A stretch of 64,000 bases of DNA, taken from Pseudomonas sp. LP_7_YM. Its GTDB lineage: Bacteria > Pseudomonadota > Gammaproteobacteria > Pseudomonadales > Pseudomonadaceae. Shown one piece after another: positions 32,334-40,780 of the stretch. Below the pieces are notes generated by a model. The model was not told the DNA's origin, made no database searches, and saw only the letters and a list, made by a program, of their open reading frames with translations. Both the position numbers and the translations under genes were made by a program. Within the stretch, counting starts at the first letter, position 1, and each line of letters starts with the position of its first letter. The stretch covers positions 62,001 to 126,000 of the forward strand of contig NZ_SOCT01000007.1 of NCBI RefSeq assembly GCF_004364435.1. The letters run 5' to 3'.

Positions 32334-33530
32334 TCAACGTTTGCTGACGAAGTCACGAATTCGTTCTGCGGCTTCGACACACTCCGCTAGTGGGGCGACC
32401 AGTGCCATGCGTACACGCCCGGCGCCCGGATTGAAACCATCGACGTCTCGTGACAGATACGAACCCGGCACTACGGTCACGTGTTCGGCCTCGAACAGGT
32501 CACGACAGAACCGCGTATCGTCGCCCCCGACGTTCGGCCACAGGTAAAAGCTGCCGTCCGGGCGCTGCACGTCCAGCACAGGGGAGAGGATGCTCAACAC
32601 GGCGTCGTACTTCTCGCGGTACAGGTCACGGTTGGCGCGCACATGTTCTTCGTCGCCCCAGGCCGCGATGCTTGCCAGTTGAGTCTGAACGGGCATGGCG
32701 CAGCCGTGGTAGGTGCGATACAGCAGGAAATTCCTGAGGATATCGGCGTCACCGGCGACGAAGCCCGAGCGCAGGCCTGGCAGGTTGGAGCGCTTGGACA
32801 GGCTGTGGAAAACCACGCAGCGCTTGAAGTCTCTACGGCCCAGTTCAGCGCACGCGGTCAGCAGGCCCGGCGGTGGCGTGTGTTCGTCGAAATACAGCTC
32901 GCTGTAGCATTCATCCGCAGCGATCACGAAATCGTATTCGTCAGCCAGGGCGATGAGCTTTTTCAAGGTTTCCAGTGGGATCAGCGCACCAGTCGGGTTG
33001 CCTGGCGAGCAGAGGAACAGAATCTGGCAGCGTTTCCAGATATCGGCAGGCACGGCATCGAAATCCGGATTGAAGCCGTGTTCCGCCTGGCAAGGCAGAT
33101 AATGCGGTTTGGCGCCAGCCAGAAACGCTGCGCCTTCGTAGATTTGATAAAAAGGGTTCGGACTGACTACCAGCGCGTCATCGCTACGATTGACCACTGT
33201 CTGAGTGAAGGCGAAGAGCGCTTCGCGGGTGCCGTTCACGGGCAGTACATGTTTGCCCGCATCCAGCCAGCCTTGCGGGATGCTGAAACGACGCTCGCAC
33301 CATTTGACGATGCCTTCACGCAGGGCGGGTATGCCTGCGGTCGTTGGGTAGACAGCCATCTTGTCCAGATTGTCGGCCAGTGCCTTGGCGACGAACGCCG
33401 GCGACGTGTGCTTGGGTTCTCCGATCGACAGAGCGATAGGACGTTTGTCCGGGTTTGGCGTGACGTCCCCGAGTAAGGCGCGAAGTTTTTCGAACGGGTA
33501 GGGCTGAAGCTGTTGCAGAGCGTTATTCAT
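32334..33530 (-). CDS. dapC: Succinyldiaminopimelate transaminase
   Basis: DapC transaminates N-succinyl-2-amino-6-ketopimelate with glutamate, between DapD and DapE in the lysine/DAP pathway. The 398-residue product is a class I/II PLP aminotransferase: FLCSPGNPTGALI, AADECYSELYF, and the PLP lysine in HSLSKRSNLPGLRSGFV. The ATG at 33530 (MNNALQQLQPYPFEKLRALL) is chosen over a TTG six bases upstream. It lies downstream of glnD on the same strand with an 80-base gap that holds a hairpin. Its position between glnD and the next block matches other pseudomonads. Confidence 0.93.
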   Translation of the reverse strand: MNNALQQLQPYPFEKLRALLGDVTPNPDKRPIALSIGEPKHTSPAFVAKALADNLDKMAVYPTTAGIPALREGIVKWCERRFSIPQGWLDAGKHVLPVNGTREALFAFTQTVVNRSDDALVVSPNPFYQIYEGAAFLAGAKPHYLPCQAEHGFNPDFDAVPADIWKRCQILFLCSPGNPTGALIPLETLKKLIALADEYDFVIAADECYSELYFDEHTPPPGLLTACAELGRRDFKRCVVFHSLSKRSNLPGLRSGFVAGDADILRNFLLYRTYHGCAMPVQTQLASIAAWGDEEHVRANRDLYREKYDAVLSILSPVLDVQRPDGSFYLWPNVGGDDTRFCRDLFEAEHVTVVPGSYLSRDVDGFNPGAGRVRMALVAPLAECVEAAERIRDFVSKR

Positions 33531-33553
33531 GAGCAATGGGTCTCAAGGAGCGG

Positions 33554-33584
33554 GGCGCCTGTTCCTGCACAGGCAGCAGGCGCC
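33554..33584 (-). terminator. Strong hairpin between glnD and dapC
   Basis: GGCGCCTG (33554-33561) pairs perfectly with CAGGCGCC (33577-33584), with an inner CCTG/CAGG step. It starts 26 bases after the glnD stop and ends 24 bases before the dapC ATG. No T-run follows, so it may stabilise mRNA ends or attenuate rather than fully terminate. Confidence 0.5.
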
Positions 33585-33609
33585 GTTGAATATCTTGCAG
33601 AGTGTCTTT

Positions 33610-36309
33610 TCAGATGCTGATGCGCAGTTCGCTGGCGGGCTCCGCATTCACGCTGAGCTGCTGCACGATTGCATCCTGCAAGCGGCTGCACAGCTGCGGA
33701 TCGGACAGCGGCTGATTGTTCTCGTCGGTGAGAAAGAACACGTCCTCAACGCGCTCGCCAAGGGTGGCGATCTTGGCGTTCTGCAGCGAAACGTCAAACT
33801 CCAGAAAAATCTTGCCAATGCGCGCCAGCAACCCCGGGCGATCCGGCGCGCTGAGTTCGAGCACGGTCACCGGGCGTTGGGCATCATTGGAAATCGTCAC
33901 CACGGGCGCGAACGCGAAGTGCTTGAGCTGGCGCGGCACGCGACGTTTGATGATGGTCGGGTATTCGTCCGGATTGCGCAGGGCTTCGGTCAGGCCTTCA
34001 CGGATGGCCTTGATGCGCTCCGGGTTTTCGCCAATCGAGCCGCCGTCGCTGTCGAGCACGATATAGGTGTCGAGGGTGAACTGACTGGTCGAGGTAATGA
34101 CCCGCGCGTCATGAATGTTCAGGTTCAGCTGATCCATCGCCGCCACGGTCACGGCAAAGAAATCATGCTGGTCCGGCGCATAGATGAAAATCTGCGTGCC
34201 GCCTTCGAATTCCCGCTGCGTGGTTTCCTTGATCAGCACCAAAGGCCCGCCATCGGCTGGCTGCTGCAAAATGGCATCGCTGTGCCAGGCCACGTCGCCA
34301 GCGGTGTGACGCAGGAAATAGTCATCGCCCAGTTGCGACCAGAGCTGTTCGACATCATCCGGGTCGGTGCCGCTGCGCACCAGAATATCCAGCGCTGCGC
34401 TCTGTGTGCGGCGGATCTGTTCTTCACGGTCGACGGGATTCTCCAGACCGCGTTTGAGTGCGCGCTTGGTTTCTGTGTAGAGCTGACGCAGGAGGCTGGC
34501 GCGCCAGGAATTCCACAGGGTCGGATTGGTCGCATTGATGTCTGCGATGGTCAGCACATAGAGGTAATCCAGGTGCACTTCATCGCCGACGAACTGGGCG
34601 AAATCGTGAATCACCTGTGGGTCGGACAGGTCCTTGCGCTGGGCCGTGGTGGACATCACCAGGTGGTTCAGCACCAGCCAGACGATCAACCGGGTGTCCC
34701 AATCGGGCAGGTGATGACGCACGCCGAATGCCTCGGCGTCGATCGCGCCCAGCTCGGAGTGATCGCCCCCGCGTCCTTTACCGATGTCGTGGTACAGACC
34801 AGCCAGATAGATCAACTCGGGCTTGGGCAGTTTGCCCATGAGCTTGCTGGCCAGCGGAAATTTCTCGGATACCTGCGTGTACTGAAGCTTACGCAGGTGC
34901 TTGATCAGGTTCAGGGTGTGAGCATCAACCGTATAAATGTGGAACAGGTCATGTTGCATTTGCCCGACGATGTGCCCGAACTCGGGCAGATAAAGGCCGA
35001 GAATGCCGTAGCGGTTCATTCGACGCAGGTTGCGATGAATACCGATCTTGCATTTGAACAGCTCGATAAACAGGCTGGTGTTGCGAATGTCGTGGCGGAA
35101 ATCGTCGTTGATCAGGTGCCGATGCTCGCGCAGCAGACGTATGGTGTCGGCACGCACACCTTTGATTTCAGGGTGTTGCGCCATCAGCACGAAAATCTCG
35201 AGCATGGCGAATGGCGTGCGCTTGAATACGTTCGGGTTGGTTGCCTCGATGTAGCCGTCATGCAACTGGAAGCGGGAGTTGATCGATTCGGTGACGGTGT
35301 TTTCGTCGTCCGAAAGAATCACTTCCTCGAAGTGCTGGATGATCAGGTCGCTTAACTGGGCGATGCTCATCACCACGCGGTAATACTTCTGCATGAAGCG
35401 TTCGATGGCCAGTTTCGCGTCGTTGTCCTGGTAACCCAGCAGGCGTGCGATGCTGGTCTGATAGTCGAACAGCAGACGGTCTTCGGAGCGGCCGGCCAGC
35501 ATGTGCAAGGCGTAGCGCACCTTCCACAGAAACTCTTGGGAGGAGGCGAGCAGATCGTTTTCACTTTCCAGCAGAAACCCCTGATCGGCCAGCGCGTGCA
35601 GGTTCAGCGTGCCGTATTGTCGACGAGCGACCCAGAGAATGGTCTGAATGTCGCGCAAGCCGCCAGGCGAGCCTTTGACGTTGGGCTCAAGGTTGTATTC
35701 GGTGTCGAAATACTTGTGATGCCGGGTCTTCTGCTCGGCGCGCTTGGCCAGGAAGAACTCCTTGCTCGGCCACATCTCCCGTGGGCTTGTGACTTGCAGC
35801 ATGCGTTGACGCAGAGGCTCCGGGCCGGCGATGGTGCGGCTTTCCATCAGGTTGGTGATCACTGTCAGGTCGGCGCGGGCTTCGGTTACGCACTCGTCGA
35901 TGGAACGCACGCTCTGACCGACTTCAAGACCGATATCCCACAGAAGGGTCAGAAAGCGCTCGATGGAGTCGCGGAAAACTTCGTGGTCGGCGCTGTCCAG
36001 GAGAATCAGCAGGTCGATGTCCGAGTAGGGGTGCAGTTCGCCCCGGCCGTAGCCACCGACGGCGAGCAGCGCGATATCGGCGTCCTCGCTCCAGTCGAAC
36101 TGCTCCCAGGCTTGCTGCAGGATATTGTCGACGAACCAGGCGCGATCTTCGATCAGCCGACGAATCTCCCGGCCCGATTTGAAGCGTTCATCCAGCACCT
36201 CGCGCGCCTGACGAATGGCTTTCTTGAAGGCGGCTATAGGGCTTGCCTTCAATGCCAGTTCGGCCTGGAACTGGCCGCGATCGAACAAATCTGGGTCCAC
36301 CTGCGGCAT
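33610..36309 (-). CDS. glnD: [Protein-PII] uridylyltransferase/uridylyl-removing enzyme
   Basis: GlnD senses glutamine and adds UMP to, or removes it from, PII proteins, setting nitrogen control. The 899-residue product has the nucleotidyltransferase motif GGYGRGELHPYSDIDLLILLD near residues 86-106, a middle linker domain, an HD hydrolase domain with LAGLYHDIGKGRGGDHS near 512-528, and two C-terminal ACT domains (DQHDFFAVTVAAMDQLNLNI and ELSAPDRPGLLARIGKIFLE). ATG 36309 gives full length. It lies 50 bases after map, probably in one transcript. Confidence 0.96.
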   Translation of the reverse strand: MPQVDPDLFDRGQFQAELALKASPIAAFKKAIRQAREVLDERFKSGREIRRLIEDRAWFVDNILQQAWEQFDWSEDADIALLAVGGYGRGELHPYSDIDLLILLDSADHEVFRDSIERFLTLLWDIGLEVGQSVRSIDECVTEARADLTVITNLMESRTIAGPEPLRQRMLQVTSPREMWPSKEFFLAKRAEQKTRHHKYFDTEYNLEPNVKGSPGGLRDIQTILWVARRQYGTLNLHALADQGFLLESENDLLASSQEFLWKVRYALHMLAGRSEDRLLFDYQTSIARLLGYQDNDAKLAIERFMQKYYRVVMSIAQLSDLIIQHFEEVILSDDENTVTESINSRFQLHDGYIEATNPNVFKRTPFAMLEIFVLMAQHPEIKGVRADTIRLLREHRHLINDDFRHDIRNTSLFIELFKCKIGIHRNLRRMNRYGILGLYLPEFGHIVGQMQHDLFHIYTVDAHTLNLIKHLRKLQYTQVSEKFPLASKLMGKLPKPELIYLAGLYHDIGKGRGGDHSELGAIDAEAFGVRHHLPDWDTRLIVWLVLNHLVMSTTAQRKDLSDPQVIHDFAQFVGDEVHLDYLYVLTIADINATNPTLWNSWRASLLRQLYTETKRALKRGLENPVDREEQIRRTQSAALDILVRSGTDPDDVEQLWSQLGDDYFLRHTAGDVAWHSDAILQQPADGGPLVLIKETTQREFEGGTQIFIYAPDQHDFFAVTVAAMDQLNLNIHDARVITSTSQFTLDTYIVLDSDGGSIGENPERIKAIREGLTEALRNPDEYPTIIKRRVPRQLKHFAFAPVVTISNDAQRPVTVLELSAPDRPGLLARIGKIFLEFDVSLQNAKIATLGERVEDVFFLTDENNQPLSDPQLCSRLQDAIVQQLSVNAEPASELRISI

Positions 36310-36359
36310 GGGGCTGCTTTCCTTCTATCTATATCGACCAGGTTGCGGCGGGGGCTTCT

Positions 36360-37142
36360 TCAGGCCGACGTGCGAGCGATGGTGTCATCGCTGCGCAGGG
36401 TGAAGATCTCGTAGCCGGTGGCGGTGACCAGGATGGTGTGCTCCCACTGTGCCGAGAGCTTGCGGTCCTTGGTGATGGCCGTCCAGCCGTCGCCCAAGAG
36501 CTTGGTGTCGGCTTTGCCCTGATTGATCATTGGTTCTATGGTGAAGGTCATGCCTTCCTTGAGTTCCAGGCCATCGCCTGCCTTGCCGTAGTGCAGCACC
36601 TGCGGCTCTTCGTGGAACACTTTGCCAATACCGTGACCACAGTATTCCCGAACGACCGAGAAGCCGCTTTTCTCGGCGTGCTTCTGGATAACCTCGCCGA
36701 TATCGCCCAGGTGTGCACCCGGCTTGACCAACTCGATGCCTTTATACAAGCACTCCTGGGTAATGCGCGACAGACGTTCGGCCCACTCCGGTACCTTGCC
36801 CACATGGAACATCTTGCTGGTATCGCCGTGGTAACCGTCTTTGATGACGGTCACGTCAATGTTCAGCACATCGCCTGCCTTGAGTGGCTTGTCGCTCGGG
36901 ATGCCGTGGCAGACGACGTGATTGATGGAGGTGCAGATGGATTTGGGGAAGCCCTTGTAGTTAAGCGGGGCAGGGATCGCCTTCTGTTCGTTAACGATAT
37001 AGTCATGGCACAGGCGGTCCAGCTCTTCGGTGGTGACGCCCGGTTTGACGTACGGCCCGATCATTTCCAGGACCTCTGCGGCCAGACGACCGGCGATGCG
37101 CATCTTTTCGATGTCTTCAGGGGTTTTGATGCTAACAGTCAT
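36360..37142 (-). CDS. map: Methionine aminopeptidase
   Basis: Map removes the initiator methionine from new proteins. The 260-residue type I enzyme shows the di-metal residues: Asp in LNIDVTVIKDGYHGDTSKMF, His in HGIGKVFHEEPQVLHYG, Glu in FTIEPMINQG and the final Glu in WTAITKDRKLSAQWEHTILVT. VCHGIPSDKPL carries the substrate-site His. It is divergent from rpsB, the arrangement in many gamma-proteobacteria. Confidence 0.96.
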   Translation of the reverse strand: MTVSIKTPEDIEKMRIAGRLAAEVLEMIGPYVKPGVTTEELDRLCHDYIVNEQKAIPAPLNYKGFPKSICTSINHVVCHGIPSDKPLKAGDVLNIDVTVIKDGYHGDTSKMFHVGKVPEWAERLSRITQECLYKGIELVKPGAHLGDIGEVIQKHAEKSGFSVVREYCGHGIGKVFHEEPQVLHYGKAGDGLELKEGMTFTIEPMINQGKADTKLLGDGWTAITKDRKLSAQWEHTILVTATGYEIFTLRSDDTIARTSA

Positions 37143-37312
37143 ACAAGGCTCTCTCGGCGCGGCCGGGCCGCAGCTAAAACACGGAAAAAAGCGATTCTAC
37201 CAGACCACTGCGAGGCGGGTTATCATCGCATCCTTATATAGAGGCCCGCTGGGCGTGCAACAAGGCGTCCAGGGCGGGCAAAAGCGTCCGCAAAACAGCG
37301 TCTTATTTCCAG

Positions 37313-37341
37313 TTCCGTTATCCAGACTTTTGTGATATAAA
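37313..37341 (+). promoter_or_regulatory. rpsB promoter
   Basis: TATAAA (37336-37341) preceded 17 bases earlier by TTCCGT (37313-37318) makes a reasonable sigma-70 promoter. The predicted start near 37348 leaves a leader of about 130 bases. Confidence 0.55.
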
Positions 37342-37347
37342 ATGCGC

Positions 37348-37480
37348 CGCTTTCCAGGGTATGCCCTGAAAGCTCAAACCCACACACGTGTCGACACGAT
37401 GACCTGGGTGCCCTCGGCTCACGCCGCTGGTTGGTCATTGGGATACGTGGAGGCTTAACCCGACTTATCAAGGAACTATC
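37348..37480 (+). ncRNA. Structured rpsB mRNA leader
   Basis: The leader forms a 10-bp stem GCTTTC-CAGGG / CCCTG-AAAGC with loop TATG (37349-37373, one bulge), and a second larger fold closed by TGACC (37400-37404) / GGTCA (37433-37437). S2 feedback on the rpsB-tsf leader is known in E. coli, where the map-rpsB gap also encodes the t44 RNA. A similar role here is inferred from position and structure. Confidence 0.5.
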
Positions 37481-38221
37481 ATGTCCCAAGTCAATATGCG
37501 CGATATGCTGAAGGCCGGTGTGCACTTCGGTCACCAGACCCGTTACTGGAACCCGAAAATGGGCAAGTACATTTTCGGCGCGCGTAACAAGATCCACATC
37601 ATCAACCTTGAAAAAACCCTGCCTATGTTCAACGAAGCGCTGACTTTCGTTGAGCGCCTGGCTCAGGGCAAAAACAAGATTCTGTTCGTCGGCACCAAGC
37701 GTTCCGCTGGCAAGATCGTTGCTGAAGAAGCAGCGCGTTGCGGTTCGCCGTACGTCGATCACCGCTGGTTGGGCGGTATGCTTACCAACTTCAAAACCAT
37801 CCGTGCTTCCATCAAGCGTCTGCGCGAGCTGGAAATTCAGGCAGAAGACGGTACTTTCGCCAAGCTGACCAAGAAAGAGGCGCTGATGCGTACTCGCGAC
37901 CTGGAAAAGCTGGATCGTAGCCTGGGTGGTATCAAGGACATGGGCGGTCTGCCAGACGCCCTGTTCGTTATCGACGTTGACCACGAGCGCATCGCGATCA
38001 CCGAAGCCAACAAGCTGGGTATCCCGGTCATCGGCGTAGTCGACACCAACAGCAGCCCGGAAGGCGTTGACTACATCATCCCAGGTAACGATGATGCCAT
38101 CCGCGCCATCCAGCTGTACATGGGTTCGATGGCTGACGCCGTTATCCGTGGTCGCAACAATCTTGCTGGCGGCACCGACGTTTACGTTGAAGAAGCTCCA
38201 GCAGCAGCTGTTGAAGGCTGA
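37481..38221 (+). CDS. rpsB: 30S ribosomal protein S2
   Basis: S2 binds late on the 30S body and is needed for S1 docking. The 246-residue product starts MSQVNMRDMLKAGVHFGHQTRYWNP, with later signatures PRYVDHRWLGGMLTNFKT-like (here PYVDHRWLGGMLTNFKT) and PDALFVIDVDHERIAITEANKLGIPVIGVVDTN. The C-terminus has the usual alanine-rich tail. It is followed by a strong hairpin and then tsf, the conserved pair. Confidence 0.98.
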   Translation: MSQVNMRDMLKAGVHFGHQTRYWNPKMGKYIFGARNKIHIINLEKTLPMFNEALTFVERLAQGKNKILFVGTKRSAGKIVAEEAARCGSPYVDHRWLGGMLTNFKTIRASIKRLRELEIQAEDGTFAKLTKKEALMRTRDLEKLDRSLGGIKDMGGLPDALFVIDVDHERIAITEANKLGIPVIGVVDTNSSPEGVDYIIPGNDDAIRAIQLYMGSMADAVIRGRNNLAGGTDVYVEEAPAAAVEG

Positions 38222-38250
38222 GTAGCAAACGCCTAGCGTTTACTCAGTTC

Positions 38251-38280
38251 GCAAAAAAGGGGGCTCTGCCCCCTTTTTGC
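38251..38280 (+). terminator. Rho-independent terminator/attenuator between rpsB and tsf
   Basis: GCAAAAAAGGGGGC and GCCCCCTTTTTGC pair around loop TCT with a built-in T-run. It begins 29 bases after the rpsB stop and lies 130 bases before tsf, so it can lower tsf output relative to rpsB. Confidence 0.88.
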
Positions 38281-38410
38281 CACCTCGAAAACCATCTGGC
38301 ATTGCCATGGGCCTTGATTGTCATGCGCAGCTGTCATCATGGATTTCCAAGAATTTGCACGCCCGCCCGGCGGGTGGAATGGTTGAAGACCTATCCAAGA
38401 GGATTTTGAA

Positions 38411-39274
38411 ATGGCAGAGATTACTGCAGCGTTGGTCAAAGAACTGCGCGAGCGTACAGGCGAAGGCATGATGGACTGCAAAAAGGCCTTGGCCAAGGCT
38501 GACGGCGACATCGAAAAAGCTATCGACGACATGCGTGCTTCGGGCGCAATCAAGGCCGCCAAGAAAGCAGGCAACGTTGCTGCTGAAGGCGCTATCGCAA
38601 TCAAGGATGACGGTAAAGCCGCTGTCCTGATCGAAATCAACTCGCAGACCGACTTCCTGGCCCTGCAGAGCGACTTCAAGAACTTCGTCGCCAATAGCGT
38701 TGAAAAAGCTTTCGCGGACAAAATGACTGATGTAGCGCCGTTGATCGATGCTCAGGAAACCGAGCGCACCGCTTTGATTGCCAAAGTAGGCGAGAACGTC
38801 AACATTCGTCGTCTTGTTCGCGTTGAGGGCGACGTGCTCGGCTCTTACCTGCACGGCAACAAGATCGGCGTCGTTGTTGTTCTGAAAGGCGGCGATGCTG
38901 AACTGGCCAAGAACATTGCGATGCACGTTGCAGCGCTCAACCCTGAGTTCCTGCTGACTTCGGATGTTTCTCCTGAAGCGATCGAGCGTGAGAAGAATGT
39001 CTTCATGCAACTGAACGAAGACAAGCTCAAGGACAAGCCTGCCGAGATCGCCGAGAAAATGGTTCAGGGCCGCATCAACAAGTTCCTGGCTGAAGCCAGC
39101 CTGGTTGAGCAGGCGTTCGTCAAGAACCCTGAAATCAAGGTCGGTGAACTGGCCAGGAAAGCTGGTGCTGAAATTGTTTCTTTCACTTACTTCAAAGTAG
39201 GTGAAGGCATTGAAAAGCCAGTCGACAACTTCGCTGAAGAAGTCGCTGCTCAAGTGGCTGCCAGCAAGCAATAA
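38411..39274 (+). CDS. tsf: Elongation factor Ts
   Basis: EF-Ts exchanges GDP for GTP on EF-Tu. The 287-residue product has the N-terminal MAEITAALVKELRERTGEGMMDCKKALAKADGDIEKA, the TDFLALQSDFKNF block that contacts EF-Tu, and the C-terminal IVSFTYFKVGEGIEKP. AGGAT lies at 38399-38403, about 8 bases before the ATG. The 189-base gap from rpsB contains a terminator-like hairpin, so separate or partial transcription is possible. Confidence 0.98.
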   Translation: MAEITAALVKELRERTGEGMMDCKKALAKADGDIEKAIDDMRASGAIKAAKKAGNVAAEGAIAIKDDGKAAVLIEINSQTDFLALQSDFKNFVANSVEKAFADKMTDVAPLIDAQETERTALIAKVGENVNIRRLVRVEGDVLGSYLHGNKIGVVVVLKGGDAELAKNIAMHVAALNPEFLLTSDVSPEAIEREKNVFMQLNEDKLKDKPAEIAEKMVQGRINKFLAEASLVEQAFVKNPEIKVGELARKAGAEIVSFTYFKVGEGIEKPVDNFAEEVAAQVAASKQ

Positions 39275-39292
39275 GACGGTTCTCCAACTGCC

Positions 39293-39333
39293 GACCAAAG
39301 AGGCTGCCCGCTCACGCGCGCAGCCTCTTTGTC
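39293..39333 (+). terminator. tsf terminator
   Basis: CAAAGAGGCTGC (39296-39307) pairs perfectly with GCAGCCTCTTTG (39320-39331), loop 12 bases, 19 bases after the tsf stop. The 3' arm ends in a short T-run. Confidence 0.8.
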
Positions 39334-39466
39334 AAAGCGGCAGACGGAATTTATTTTCAGGGGTGCGCAGCTCATGAGGCTGCGGATTGCCGATGAAGTA
39401 ACCTAGAGTTAACGCAGGCTGAAAATGGCCGCAGATTTTTTTTAAACGCCGCAGGAGAGATTCGCA

Positions 39467-40210
39467 ATGGCTCAGCAGGGCAGTGGTTATCAAGCTCGCT
39501 ATAAACGCATTCTACTCAAGCTTAGCGGCGAGGCCCTGATGGGGGCCGAAGAGTTCGGTATCGACCCGAAAGTGCTGGATCGCATGGCGCTTGAAGTCGG
39601 TCAGCTGGTGGGCATCGGTGTTCAGGTCGGCCTGGTCATTGGTGGCGGCAACCTGTTCCGCGGCGCAGCACTCAGTGCGGCCGGTATGGATCGGGTTACG
39701 GGTGATCACATGGGCATGCTGGCGACTGTGATGAATGCCCTGGCCATGCGCGATGCGCTGGAGCGGGCCAATATTTCCGCCATCGTGATGTCAGCCATTT
39801 CGATGGTCGGTGTGACCGATCACTATGATCGTCGCAAGGCCATGCGACACTTGAATGCCAAGGAAGTGGTGATTTTCGCGGCAGGCACCGGCAACCCGTT
39901 CTTCACCACCGATTCTGCCGCCTGCCTGCGTGCAATCGAAATCGATGCTGATGTCGTGTTGAAAGCAACCAAGGTCGATGGTGTGTACACTGCCGATCCA
40001 TTCAAAGACCCGCATGCCGAGAAGTTCGATCATCTGACCTACGATGAAGTGCTGGATCGCAAGCTGGGCGTAATGGATCTGACGGCCATCTGCCTGTGCC
40101 GTGACCACAAGATGCCGCTGCGTGTCTTTAATATGAATAAACCCGGTGCCCTGCTCAACATCGTGCATGGTGGCGCGGAAGGAACCTTGATCGAGGAAGG
40201 CGAACAATGA
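39467..40210 (+). CDS. pyrH: UMP kinase
   Basis: PyrH phosphorylates UMP to UDP; the bacterial enzyme is a hexamer of the amino-acid kinase fold. The 247-residue product has YKRILLKLSGEALMG near residue 12, GLVIGGGNLFRG near 53, and KATKVDGVYTADPFKDPHAEKF near 166. AGGAGAG lies at 39452-39458, 8 bases before the ATG. Its stop overlaps the frr start (ATGA at 40207-40210), so the two are coupled. The 133-base gap before it probably holds its own promoter. Confidence 0.97.
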   Translation: MAQQGSGYQARYKRILLKLSGEALMGAEEFGIDPKVLDRMALEVGQLVGIGVQVGLVIGGGNLFRGAALSAAGMDRVTGDHMGMLATVMNALAMRDALERANISAIVMSAISMVGVTDHYDRRKAMRHLNAKEVVIFAAGTGNPFFTTDSAACLRAIEIDADVVLKATKVDGVYTADPFKDPHAEKFDHLTYDEVLDRKLGVMDLTAICLCRDHKMPLRVFNMNKPGALLNIVHGGAEGTLIEEGEQ

Positions 40211-40764
40211 TCAACGAAATCAAGAAAGACGCTCAAGAGCGTATGCAGAAATCCCTCGAATCCTTGAGCCATGCGTTTGGCCAGATTCGTACCGGCAAGG
40301 CCCACCCGAGCATCCTGGGCAGCGTGATGGTGCCTTACTACGGCGCTGATACGCCTTTGAGCGGTGTCGCAAACGTTACCGTGAAAGATTCGCGGACCCT
40401 GCAGGTGGTTGCCTTTGAGCGTAACATGCTCGCAGCTGTCGACAAGGCGATTCAAAGCGCCGGGTTGAACCTCAATCCGACCAACCTTGGCGAATTGCTG
40501 TTGATCTCCATGCCTGCCTTGACTGAAGAGACCCGCAAAGGCTTCACCAAGCAAGCCCGCAGTGCAGCCGAAGATGCACGTGTTGCCGTACGCAACATTC
40601 GCCGCGATGCATTGGGTGACCTGAAGAAACTGGTCAAGGACAAGGAAATCAGCGAAGACGAAGATCGTCGTGGTACTGCTGAGATCGACAAATTGACCAA
40701 AGACTTCGAGGCTCAGATCACCAAGGCCACCGAAGAGAAAGAAAAAGACCTGATGGCTGTATAA
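40207..40764 (+). CDS. frr: Ribosome recycling factor
   Basis: RRF splits post-termination ribosomes with EF-G. The 185-residue length equals the E. coli protein. Family segments are IRTGKAHPSILGSVMVPYYGADTPLSGVANVTV near residue 29 and the C-terminal VAVRNIRRDALGDLKKLVKDKEISEDEDRRG. It is coupled to pyrH by ATGA and followed 16 bases later by uppS, with AGGAAG as the uppS ribosome binding site. Confidence 0.98.
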   Translation: MINEIKKDAQERMQKSLESLSHAFGQIRTGKAHPSILGSVMVPYYGADTPLSGVANVTVKDSRTLQVVAFERNMLAAVDKAIQSAGLNLNPTNLGELLLISMPALTEETRKGFTKQARSAAEDARVAVRNIRRDALGDLKKLVKDKEISEDEDRRGTAEIDKLTKDFEAQITKATEEKEKDLMAV

Positions 40765-40780
40765 GGGTCAGGAAGCTTTC

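Larger units (their letters stand above)
37143..37480. other. Divergent map-rpsB control region
   Basis: These 338 bases carry no gene. The first 170 should hold the map promoter on the minus strand; no clear consensus was found. The rest contains the rpsB promoter and a structured leader, listed separately. The ribosome binding site AAGGAA lies at 37470-37475, 5 bases before the rpsB ATG. Confidence 0.6.

Noticed and set aside
33529..35355. 608-codon open frame antisense to glnD
   Set aside because: Very long, but a shadow of glnD, whose domains are complete on the other strand.
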